Part shown: piece after piece, positions 6,105-12,642 of the stretch | Layout: the number at the start of each line of letters is the position of its first letter | Position numbering within the stretch: position 1 is the stretch's first letter | Assembly: GCA_016213455.1 (NCBI GenBank) | Contig: JACRAG010000405.1 | Location: 1-12,642, forward strand | Direction of reading: 5' to 3' | Source of the DNA: Anaerolineae bacterium | GTDB lineage: Bacteria > Chloroflexota > Anaerolineae > Anaerolineales > Anaerolineaceae | Length of the DNA: 12,642 nt | The notes under the pieces: model-generated | What the model saw: the letters and a program-made list of their open reading frames with translations, nothing else | Told to the model about the DNA's origin: nothing | The model's database searches: none | Made by a program: the position numbers and the translations under genes

Positions 6105-6643
6105 TCGCTGAAGCCTGCCGGCGGGACGCCTAAAGCCTGGATCAGGCGCGCCCAGTAATTCACCTGGGCCGCGGTGCTGGCCAGAATGACGATTTCGCGC
6201 TCATTGAAATGCTGCTTGAGTTCTTCGATGAAAGCAGCCGGAAAGAGCAGCGGCGTCTGTGAGATCAAACGGGCATACTGCAGCGCCAGGCGCTCGCGCA
6301 GCGAAAAACTGGGCACGTCATTCGCATCTTTGCGCCCCTGCAGCGCCATCAATTCCTCTTGAGTCAGCGCTTGCTCATACTGGAAGCTGTTCATGTCGAT
6401 GCAAAACGCGCAGGCCGCCGCATAGGAAGCCTGAATGCGCACAATCTTCAACATGCGTTCGTCCAGCAGGCCGTCGTGATGCGCCACCAGCGCTTCCAGC
6501 ACGCCCGAGCCAACCGCGGCGCGCGGGTACCAGGCCAACAGGCGCGGCGGGAGCAGGTCCTTGCCGGTTACCCGCCGGGCAACCCACAATCCAATGCGTA
6601 AGTAAAACGGAATCTTAACGGGCGGATCGATGAATGCGCTCAT
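6089..6643 (-). CDS. AhpD/carboxymuconolactone decarboxylase-like protein
   Basis: This 184-residue, mostly helical protein has the CxxC of the AhpD-like family: Cys78 and Cys81 in YAAACAFCIDMNSFQYEQAL. The later helices (ERLALQYARLISQTP, EREIVILASTAAQVNYWARL) also fit. In AhpD a histidine four residues after the second cysteine belongs to the proton relay; here that position is Asn85. The family glutamate about twelve residues before the first cysteine is not obvious either. The CxxC may still be redox active, but classical AhpD peroxidase chemistry is doubtful. AAGGAG lies three bases before the ATG. The gene is 31 bases downstream of the DUF6512-like gene on the same strand, probably one transcript. 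It converges on the hydrolase gene with a 16-base overlap. Confidence 0.85.
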   Translation of the reverse strand: MSAFIDPPVKIPFYLRIGLWVARRVTGKDLLPPRLLAWYPRAAVGSGVLEALVAHHDGLLDERMLKIVRIQASYAAACAFCIDMNSFQYEQALTQEELMALQGRKDANDVPSFSLRERLALQYARLISQTPLLFPAAFIEELKQHFNEREIVILASTAAQVNYWARLIQALGVPPAGFSDHCEI

Positions 6644-6674
6644 AGGCTCCTTTTGATGCCGGCAGCATGTTCAC

Positions 6675-7205
6675 TCACCAACCCGGCGGATTGGCAAACA
6701 CATCCGCCCACGGCAGGCGGTAGGTAAAGATCACCAGTTCGGAGAGCATCACCACAAACAGCAGCACAATCGCCCAGCGCAGCCCCGGGCTGGATTCGGC
6801 TGACTCCAGGGCGCGCTCAACGATGAATGAGACGCTGGACGCCGCTACCAGGGAAAGATTGGCGGCTACAATTTCCACCGTCAGGTTGGTGAAGCGCCCG
6901 AAATAAGCCGGGCCGGTGTAGAAAAACACCATCACCAGAAAAGGCAGCAGCACGGCAGTGAACAGGCGCGGGAAGAGGAAGCGCGCCGGCTGCGCCAGCC
7001 TGCCGCGCAGCAGCAGCCCCTCACCCAGGCTGACCAGCAGGCTGCTGAAAAATGCAATTTTCATGTGCTGGTAGGTCGATTCGTCCGTGCCGCTGAAGAG
7101 TGTGGTCACCGCATTCGGGAACCAATCATAGGCATAGTGCAGGAACAGGAAGACCACCTGCACCGCCAACACTTTGATCAGAATCCGCTTCCAGGATTGA
7201 GGCAT
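6675..7205 (-). CDS. Small integral membrane protein, DUF6512-like
   Basis: This is a 176-residue protein counted from the ATG at 7205. A longer frame begins at 7289, but an extended -10 promoter lies inside that extra part and the first helix starts cleanly after MPQSWKRILIK, so the shorter start is chosen. About five hydrophobic segments are seen. The early block HYAYDWFPNAVTTLFSGTDE, then STYQHMKIAFF, resembles DUF6512 proteins, where a His-Tyr-Trp region is followed by NES/DES and a His-Leu-Lys helix. No function is known for that family. It is upstream of, and probably co-transcribed with, the AhpD-like gene. The ribosome-binding site is weak (GGGTGG). Confidence 0.65.
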   Translation of the reverse strand: MPQSWKRILIKVLAVQVVFLFLHYAYDWFPNAVTTLFSGTDESTYQHMKIAFFSSLLVSLGEGLLLRGRLAQPARFLFPRLFTAVLLPFLVMVFFYTGPAYFGRFTNLTVEIVAANLSLVAASSVSFIVERALESAESSPGLRWAIVLLFVVMLSELVIFTYRLPWADVFANPPGW

Positions 7206-7256
7206 AACACCACCCGTTGTAAAGAGACCGCCGGTAAAATCGCGCATGTTGCGATG

Positions 7257-7265
7257 ATTGTAGCA
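7257..7265 (-). promoter_or_regulatory. Extended -10 promoter for the DUF6512-like gene
   Basis: On the minus strand TGCTACAAT gives an extended -10 motif (TG, one base, TACAAT, the last five of six to consensus). Transcription would start near 7249, 44 bases before the ATG at 7205. No good -35 is seen, which is acceptable for the extended type. Confidence 0.45.
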
Positions 7266-7310
7266 TGGCATGACATCCGCACGCCTCATTGTTCAGCCTT
7301 TTAAAGCCAG

Positions 7311-7330
7311 GAGGCCGGTTGCCCGGCCTC
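7311..7330 (-). terminator. Terminator-like hairpin after the DUF11-sortase gene
   Basis: GAGGCCGG (7311-7318) and CCGGCCTC (7323-7330) form a perfect GC-rich stem with a four-base loop, 29 bases past the stop of the giant gene. The minus-strand tail is CTGGCTTT, which is poor in T, so termination may be partial. Confidence 0.6.
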
Positions 7331-7358
7331 TTGGGATCATTCGGATAAATATCCCGGT

Positions 7359-10300
7359 TTACTGCTCCGCGGTCACCTTGAGCAGCACCGCGCGCACCGC
7401 CACCCGCTGCAGGTAAGAGCCGTCTTTCTCGTTGAAGCCCTTGCAGGTCAGCAGCGTCAGCCAGACATAGCCGTCATTCGACAGCACGGACAGATCATCC
7501 GGCTGGATCAAACGGTTCTGGCGCACTTCGTACTGGTAGCGGTAGCCGCCGGCGTGCACGATGATCACATCGCCCCATTTGAGGCGGCCCAGGTGGATAA
7601 ACGGCCCGGCTTTGCCGTCCGGGGTGGTCGCATGCCCGGTGATGCCCGTGGTACCCACCACGCCGGGGAAAGCCGTCCCAGCCAGATAACCCGCCTGGTC
7701 GTCCAGCCAGGTCAAATCCCAGCCGTCCGCGGTGAGGGGAACCCCCACCACCGGCATGCTCAGCCCGAGCGCCGGAATCTCCAGGGTAATGCCGTCCAGC
7801 TGTTGGTAACCCTTGTCAGCCGGTTGAGCCGGCAGCGTGGTCACCACGCCCGGCGCGAAGCCGGTGTTGGGCAGTTCTTCAGGTTCGCGGATCCTCACAC
7901 TGCTTTCGGCCACATAATCGTTGACCGAGTCGCCCGGCACGTACCCGCGATAGCCGCCTTCCTGGTTGTACGGATTGGACGGATCGATCGGCAGGCTGGT
8001 CCAGTAGGCAGCGGCGGCGTTGGTGCTGTTCTTTTCCGAGAGGAAAATCGCCTGGTAAGTCACCTCGGCCGTATCGGTCAGGCCGAATACGGGCCAGGTC
8101 ACGGTCAGCAGCGGCGCGCCCGAGTCGTTGGCGACCCCACCCGCCGGGCCGCTGACGATGCGCAGCGAACCGGGCACATAGGTCAGGCCAACCGGCAGGC
8201 GGTCCTGAATGACTACATTGTATGCCGCGGCTGTGCTCTCCGGGGTATGCGCCACCGTCAGGGTGAAGGTGGCAACCTGTCCCACCGGCACAATCGGGTT
8301 TGCTGCGGTCTTGTCCAGCGCCAGTTCCGGCTCCACTACCTCCGCCGGCGTGGCGGATCCGCTCAAACCGCCGCCATCCCAGGCCCAGGAGACCACGTTG
8401 GCCAGGTCGTCGCGGCCGTTGATGTTTTCCGCCACGTTCAGCACCGCGGCTTCATAGGTCACGGTCAGCGTCACCGGCACCTCACCGGCATTGGTCACGT
8501 CGCCAAAGGTGAAGACCACCCGCCGTCCCTGGTCCGCGGCAGCAGCGCTGCCTGCCGGTTCGGCCGAAACCACCGGGTTGGTCGGGTCGGCGCACGCGTC
8601 GCTGAATCCGTTGGTCAGGTTGGTAGTCAGGCTGCCCGCATCGATCGAGACACAGCCGTCAAAGGCCAGGCCGCGCATCATCACGTCCGTCGCGGTCAGG
8701 TCGTTCATCGTTCCGGGCGGCACATCCAGCGTGATCACATAGGTGATGCGCTCGCCAATGGCAACCTGGTTTCCGCCTGTGTCAGCGTGGCTGGTGGACT
8801 GGAAGGTCTTGACCTGCGTGTCCGCGATTTCGTCACGGTCGGTATCGCTGTCGGTCACCGGCGTACCACCGGTGTTGCTGCCGTCATCGGTGACCGCGAC
8901 GAGGTTTTCCACATAAGAAAGACTCGGCTCGGCTGCCACCTTGACGGTCACATTGAAGGTGCGGTTGGCGCCGGCAGCCAGGTCGAACGCGGGCCAGGTG
9001 AGTACGCCGCCCGCCAGCGCCGGCGAACCGGTGGCGGAAACGAAGCTCACCACGCCGGGCAGGGTATCTGTCAACACGATGCCGGTGGCGTTCTGGTTGC
9101 CGGTATTGGTCACGGTGATCAGGTAAGTCAGGGTTGAATCCGGGCCGACGATGCTCAGGCTGTCGGTCTTGGTCACGGTCAACTGCGGGGCTGCATCCAG
9201 CGGCGTGGTGTCGCCGGAGGTGTTGTTATCCGGGTGAGGATCCAGCTCGGTTGACGTGATGGAAACGGTGTTGCTCAATTGCTCCACGCTCGCAGGCAGC
9301 GTGGCGTTCACCTGGAAGATGAAGTCCACTGTGGAAGTCGCCCCGGCAGCCAGCGCGCCGAACGCATACGTGAAGGACGAACCCGCGCACGTCCAGCCCG
9401 CCGGGCCGACCAGGGTGGTATAGGTGGGCAGGCTTTCGGTGAGGACCACGTTGGTCGCATCCAGGTTGCCGAGGTTGGCCAGGCTGAGCTGGTAGGTCAC
9501 CTGCCCGCCGGGCACAGCCGTCACGCCGCCGTCCGTCTTGGCGATGGACAGATCCACGCCGGTGTAATTAATCGTCAGGCTGTCCTGCACCGCATAATCG
9601 TTCAGCGTGCCGCCCGGGCCATCGGCGCCGGTGCGTTCGCCGGCAATCGCGCCCGCCAGCGAAGTCCAGGTTACTGCCACAGTGTTGGTCAGGTTGCTGC
9701 CGACCGTCACAGACGCGCCCACCGTCACATCATAGGTGAACACCGCCTGCTGGCCCAAAGGCAGGTCGCCCTGCAGCGTGATCACGCCGGTCGCCGCGTT
9801 GTAGTTGCTCGTCCAGCCGGCAGGGGCGTTGATGTTGCTGGCAGTCAGGCCAGCCGGCAGGGTATCCGTCAGCACCACATCAAAGGCATCCGCGGTGCTG
9901 GTCGCCGCCGGATTGTCCAGCGTCAGGGTGTAGGTCAGGGTCTGACCAGGGTTGACCACGGCTGCCGGGGCGGTCTTGTCAATCGTCAGCACCGGTTCGG
10001 TCACCGTCACATCCACCGGACCGGCGGAAACAATCGGTCCTGTGGCAACCTGCAGCGTGGCTGAATTGTCCAGCACGGTGCCGTCCTGGTTGGCGGTCTC
10101 ATTGACCACCACCGCATTCACCAGCACGACAAAATTATTGTTATCCGGGTTGTTGTCAGCCGCCGGCTGCACCAAGGCAAACAACACGGCGAAATCGCCG
10201 CCCGATCCGCCCGGCGCGGTGACTGCCGGGGCCGGGTCGATGCTGCCGTTGAACGGCTGCGTCAACCCATACCCGCTGGTCTCCACGCTGTAGCTGAGGT

Positions 10301-12642
10301 AGCTCAACCCGGCGGGCAGCGCGTCCGCCACGTTGACGTTGGCGCTCAGACCTTCCGGCAGGCCCACGTTCAGCGCGTAGGTGACGGTTTCACCCACCAC
10401 CGGCGCCGCGTCCACCGGAGCCACCAGGTACTTGGTCAGCGTGTAGCTGCTGGAGCCAAAGGATGCCCCGTCAAAGGTCAGGTAATTATTGAGCAGGTCT
10501 TCGATCAGGCCCTGGCGTTCATCCACATTCGCGCCCGGCATGGATGTCCAGGACAGGTTGGCGGTGTTGTCCAGCGTGCTGCCCGGCGTGAGCGAGACCA
10601 CCAGTTGAGCCTGGTATTCCACCACCAGGGTGGCGCCCAACGGCAGAGCCGCGACATCCAGGTTCAATTGGTTCAGCGCATCCGAGCTGTTGTTCGTGAC
10701 ACCCGTGTTGGGCGTTACGGTAATGCTGCCCTCTTGCAAATCAAGCGAGGCCGGCAGCGTGTCAACCACTACCAAATCATAGGCATTGGCGGTGCTGACG
10801 GGGTTGTGGCTGATGGTCAACCGGTAGGTCACCAGGTCGCCCGCATCCGGCGCAGCCGGAATGGCGATGATATCTTTGACGATCTGCAGCCCCGGCTCGA
10901 TCAAGGTTACCACGCGGGTGTCCGTTACGTTCTTCGGGTTTTCCTGCGCATCTAAATAGTTCAATACGACGTTATTGTCGCGTATCTGCCCATCCTGGTT
11001 GGGATCGATATTCTCCACCACCGCCTGGTACTGGATGACCACCGGCACGGCGCTGATGACAGCGTCGCCAAAATCCCAGGTCAGCATCCCGACTGTTTCG
11101 CTGAAGGCCGGCGCGCTGATCGTCCCGCTGGTGATGGTCTGTGAACCGGGCACATAGCGCAGACCTGCCTGAAGCGTGTCGACGATTTGTGCGAGGCGCA
11201 GTGTGCCCAACGGCGCATTCAGGGTCAGGGTGTAGGTGACGGCCTGGCCGATGGTGGGGGTAGTCGTGTCCACCGTCTTGGTCAGGGTGGCGGCGCCGGT
11301 CGAGAAGACCGCGTCATCGTCGTCCAGGTCGGTGTCCACCGTGCGGGGCGTATCATCATAGAAGCGCCCGCTGGCGTCGTCACCTGAGTACCAGTCGGCG
11401 TCGATCAGGTTGGTGTGCGTGCCGTCCAGGTGCACAGCAGGCTGCACCACCGCCGTATAAACGCACTCCACGAATCCGCCCACAGCGATATCCCACGGGC
11501 CATCGAAGAGCAGCGTGCCGCTGCCGGGTGTCACCGAAGTGGAAACGTCGGTGCCAGCCTGGTCCTTGCAAGAGGTCACGGCGATGAAACCGGAATGGGT
11601 GCCCTGCGCCAGCGCGTCCAGCGCGCTCACATCATAAGCAATGCTGTCGCCGGTGTTGGTGAAGCGCGCCGTGTAGGTCAGGGTGTCGCCGGCGTTAACC
11701 CCACGGGTGGGGTTGACCGTTTTGACGGTCACAATGCGCGGCTCGACCACGGTGATGGACTGCGAACCGCCGGGCAACGTGGTGTCGCCTGCGCCCAGGC
11801 CGGGTTTGTAGATCAGGCTGGCCGAGTTGATCAGCACGGCGCCGATCTGGTTGGCGCTCACGTCCAGCAGTTGCAGGGTCACGTTGACGGTGAAGGTGTT
11901 GGCAGCCGGGTCCACCGGGGTGGTCACGTCGCCAAAGTCGAGGGTCACGTCATCGCCGTTAACCGGAGCAGCCGGCGAAACCAGCGGCGGGTTATTGGTC
12001 AGCAGCATGCCGGTGGAGATGTTGGCCATCTCGGCGCGCACAAACTGCATGCCGGCGGGCACCGCATCCACCACGCGCACGGCGCGGGTGAGGCCCTCGG
12101 GCAGGGTGACCAGGATGGGATAGGTCACCTCGCTGCCCACCGCCACACCGGTCGATGCCGGCGCCTGCTTGACGATGGACGGAGCAGACAGAGTCAGCGG
12201 AGCAGAAGCTGAGCTGGTGTAATTGTTTACGCCGGTCGTTCCAATGCGCTCACCGGTCGCATCCCCCGGTGCGCCAGGCGCCGTCGAACCGGTGGGGTTG
12301 GAAGCCGTGCCATTTGTTCCAGGCAGGCTGGTATAGGTCAGGTTACCCGTGTTGGGCAGCGTGTAACCCGCCGGCAGGCTGGATACCAGCTGCGCCTGAA
12401 TGGTGATGGAAATGGTTTTTCCGGGGTCCAGGCAGGAGGCGTTTACGCTGACCGTCTGGGCGGAAACCGTAGAGCTCAAGTCAAAATCGGTCGTGCCGGC
12501 GCTGTTGCCCACGCACACGGTGGCGGGGTTGGCCGGGTCGCCCTGCGTGGAGCTCAACCCGGTGACGTTGATGTTGGTCAAATTGCTGTCCAACACATCC
12601 GTCACCACCAGGTTGTGACCGGTGGCGCAGTTGTTGGCCGAA
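7359..12642 (-). CDS. Giant DUF11-repeat surface protein with LPNTG motif and C-terminal sortase domain (5' partial)
   Basis: The frame is open through the right edge: upstream of a GTG at 12608 it still codes (Ser-Ala-Asn-Asn-Cys-Ala-Thr-Gly-His-Asn-Leu), joining smoothly to VVTDVLDSN. The true start and signal peptide are therefore outside. Residue numbers here count from that GTG, giving 1,749 visible. About eleven DUF11-like modules run from 1 to 1574, starting near 1 (partial), 142, 290, 439, 571, 721, 871, 1017, 1141, 1263 and 1427. Each opens with a short strand carrying a lysine, followed by VGxxVTYxLTV and then a DTLPAGL-like turn. LPNTGF follows at 1579-1584, a 20-residue linker, then a sortase fold from about 1605 with His1659, Cys1722 and Arg1735. 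There is no transmembrane helix in the visible part. It is probably an exported adhesin or stalk that carries its own transpeptidase. The domain calls are firm; the role is inferred. Confidence 0.92.
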   Translation of the reverse strand, partial: SANNCATGHNLVVTDVLDSNLTNINVTGLSSTQGDPANPATVCVGNSAGTTDFDLSSTVSAQTVSVNASCLDPGKTISITIQAQLVSSLPAGYTLPNTGNLTYTSLPGTNGTASNPTGSTAPGAPGDATGERIGTTGVNNYTSSASAPLTLSAPSIVKQAPASTGVAVGSEVTYPILVTLPEGLTRAVRVVDAVPAGMQFVRAEMANISTGMLLTNNPPLVSPAAPVNGDDVTLDFGDVTTPVDPAANTFTVNVTLQLLDVSANQIGAVLINSASLIYKPGLGAGDTTLPGGSQSITVVEPRIVTVKTVNPTRGVNAGDTLTYTARFTNTGDSIAYDVSALDALAQGTHSGFIAVTSCKDQAGTDVSTSVTPGSGTLLFDGPWDIAVGGFVECVYTAVVQPAVHLDGTHTNLIDADWYSGDDASGRFYDDTPRTVDTDLDDDDAVFSTGAATLTKTVDTTTPTIGQAVTYTLTLNAPLGTLRLAQIVDTLQAGLRYVPGSQTITSGTISAPAFSETVGMLTWDFGDAVISAVPVVIQYQAVVENIDPNQDGQIRDNNVVLNYLDAQENPKNVTDTRVVTLIEPGLQIVKDIIAIPAAPDAGDLVTYRLTISHNPVSTANAYDLVVVDTLPASLDLQEGSITVTPNTGVTNNSSDALNQLNLDVAALPLGATLVVEYQAQLVVSLTPGSTLDNTANLSWTSMPGANVDERQGLIEDLLNNYLTFDGASFGSSSYTLTKYLVAPVDAAPVVGETVTYALNVGLPEGLSANVNVADALPAGLSYLSYSVETSGYGLTQPFNGSIDPAPAVTAPGGSGGDFAVLFALVQPAADNNPDNNNFVVLVNAVVVNETANQDGTVLDNSATLQVATGPIVSAGPVDVTVTEPVLTIDKTAPAAVVNPGQTLTYTLTLDNPAATSTADAFDVVLTDTLPAGLTASNINAPAGWTSNYNAATGVITLQGDLPLGQQAVFTYDVTVGASVTVGSNLTNTVAVTWTSLAGAIAGERTGADGPGGTLNDYAVQDSLTINYTGVDLSIAKTDGGVTAVPGGQVTYQLSLANLGNLDATNVVLTESLPTYTTLVGPAGWTCAGSSFTYAFGALAAGATSTVDFIFQVNATLPASVEQLSNTVSITSTELDPHPDNNTSGDTTPLDAAPQLTVTKTDSLSIVGPDSTLTYLITVTNTGNQNATGIVLTDTLPGVVSFVSATGSPALAGGVLTWPAFDLAAGANRTFNVTVKVAAEPSLSYVENLVAVTDDGSNTGGTPVTDSDTDRDEIADTQVKTFQSTSHADTGGNQVAIGERITYVITLDVPPGTMNDLTATDVMMRGLAFDGCVSIDAGSLTTNLTNGFSDACADPTNPVVSAEPAGSAAAADQGRRVVFTFGDVTNAGEVPVTLTVTYEAAVLNVAENINGRDDLANVVSWAWDGGGLSGSATPAEVVEPELALDKTAANPIVPVGQVATFTLTVAHTPESTAAAYNVVIQDRLPVGLTYVPGSLRIVSGPAGGVANDSGAPLLTVTWPVFGLTDTAEVTYQAIFLSEKNSTNAAAAYWTSLPIDPSNPYNQEGGYRGYVPGDSVNDYVAESSVRIREPEELPNTGFAPGVVTTLPAQPADKGYQQLDGITLEIPALGLSMPVVGVPLTADGWDLTWLDDQAGYLAGTAFPGVVGTTGITGHATTPDGKAGPFIHLGRLKWGDVIIVHAGGYRYQYEVRQNRLIQPDDLSVLSNDGYVWLTLLTCKGFNEKDGSYLQRVAVRAVLLKVTAEQ
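7362..7796 (-). other. Sortase catalytic domain at the C-terminus of the DUF11 protein
   Basis: Residues 1605-1749 start with DGITLEIPALGLSMPVVGVP, the usual first strands of a sortase. The catalytic histidine is in TGITGHA (His1659), the cysteine in LTLLTC (Cys1722) and the arginine in YLQRVAVRA (Arg1735). The spacings of 63 and 13 residues closely match Staphylococcus aureus SrtA (64 and 13). All three catalytic residues are intact, so activity is expected. The class is not settled. Unlike a stand-alone sortase it has no membrane helix of its own. Its natural product would be an acyl-enzyme with a cleaved LPxTG-type threonine. Confidence 0.88.
7860..7874 (-). other. LPNTG sorting-type motif just before the sortase domain
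   Basis: Residues 1579-1583 are Leu-Pro-Asn-Thr-Gly, preceded by acidic EPEE and followed by FAPGVVTTLP. A normal cell-wall sorting signal continues with a hydrophobic helix and a basic tail. Here a short polar linker and the sortase domain take that place. The motif could be cut by the domain next to it, by a neighbouring molecule, or not at all. Confidence 0.75.
7887..12642 (-). repeat. Tandem DUF11-like modules, two main subtypes
   Basis: About eleven modules of 120-165 residues lie in tandem. One subtype (near residues 571, 871, 1427 and the partial first) has STAxAYDVVVxDTLPxGL and ends with a WTSLPG-like block, then ERxG and NDY. A second subtype (near 142, 439, 721, 1263) has LPEGL or a similar turn, then FGDVT and NQDGxxLxN, ending VTVVEP. 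Modules near 290, 1017 and 1141 look like plain DUF11. Protein similarity between copies is clear while their DNA has diverged, so the duplications are old. Confidence 0.75.

Noticed and set aside
7206..7289. The upstream ATG at 7289 as the start of the DUF6512-like protein.
   Set aside because: The added residues are not membrane-like, and an extended -10 promoter lies inside the extra stretch.
7554..9137. A long plus-strand open frame (527 codons) opposite the sortase and DUF11 region.
   Set aside because: It is rich in His, Arg and Gly with no recognisable motif, lacks a ribosome-binding site, and lies antisense to a clearly conserved gene. It is a product of GC-rich codon use on the other strand.
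11415..12212. Plus-strand open frames opposite the DUF11 modules, including 9279-10064 and 11415-12212.
   Set aside because: They have the same unnatural composition and periodic pattern imposed by the repeats on the other strand.
12345..12359. A second LPNTG in the first repeat module (residues 84-88).
   Set aside because: It aligns with the late beta strand of the other modules (GSTLDNTANLSWTS, GSNLTNTVAVTWTS), so it looks like a chance match within a folded domain and not a sorting signal.
7359..12642. The repeat array as a CRISPR or DNA-level satellite.
   Set aside because: The repetition is at protein level with diverged DNA and one continuous frame. There are no short identical repeats with regular spacers.

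Overview
The window is GC-rich bacterial chromosome. A gram-negative enteric or a phage looks unlikely. The best guess is an environmental Chloroflexota bacterium of the Anaerolineae type. This rests on the very long DUF11-repeat protein ending in a sortase domain, the ArsR-DUF2087 regulator and the small membrane and lipoprotein genes of unknown function. It is an inference from gene content, because no rRNA or marker gene is present. I saw no tRNA, rRNA, CRISPR array, intact insertion sequence or phage gene.

Layout. Positions 1-65 hold the probable last codons of a plus-strand gene and its terminator. Positions 74-2389 hold three minus-strand genes, each probably with its own control: an ArsR-type regulator with a DUF2087 domain and a self-overlapping promoter/operator, an OsmC/Ohr-type peroxidase with a palindrome over its promoter, and an M50-like membrane metalloprotease with an extracellular tail. 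Positions 2390-2914 form an AT-richer divergent intergenic region with one copy of a dispersed repeat and a possible frameshifted gene remnant. Positions 2915-4192 encode a lipoprotein of unknown function, followed by a terminator and the second repeat copy. Positions 4416-6104 are a two-gene plus-strand operon: a Yip1-like membrane protein, then a membrane-anchored alpha/beta-hydrolase-like protein. This operon converges on a minus-strand pair at 6089-7205, a DUF6512-like membrane protein and an AhpD/carboxymuconolactone-decarboxylase-like protein.

Positions 7359-12642 are one minus-strand gene that is open to the right edge, so its N-terminus is missing. It encodes at least 1,749 residues: about eleven DUF11-like beta-sandwich modules, then an LPNTG motif, then a complete sortase catalytic domain with His, Cys and Arg in the classic spacing. 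A surface protein whose sorting signal is followed by its own sortase, rather than by a membrane helix and basic tail, is the most notable system here.

How the genes may work together: OsmC and the AhpD-like protein are both thiol redox enzymes, but they are far apart and nothing shows they are co-regulated. The left half reads as ordinary accessory chromosome. The right half is dominated by cell-surface biology (a giant adhesin or stalk with a built-in transpeptidase).
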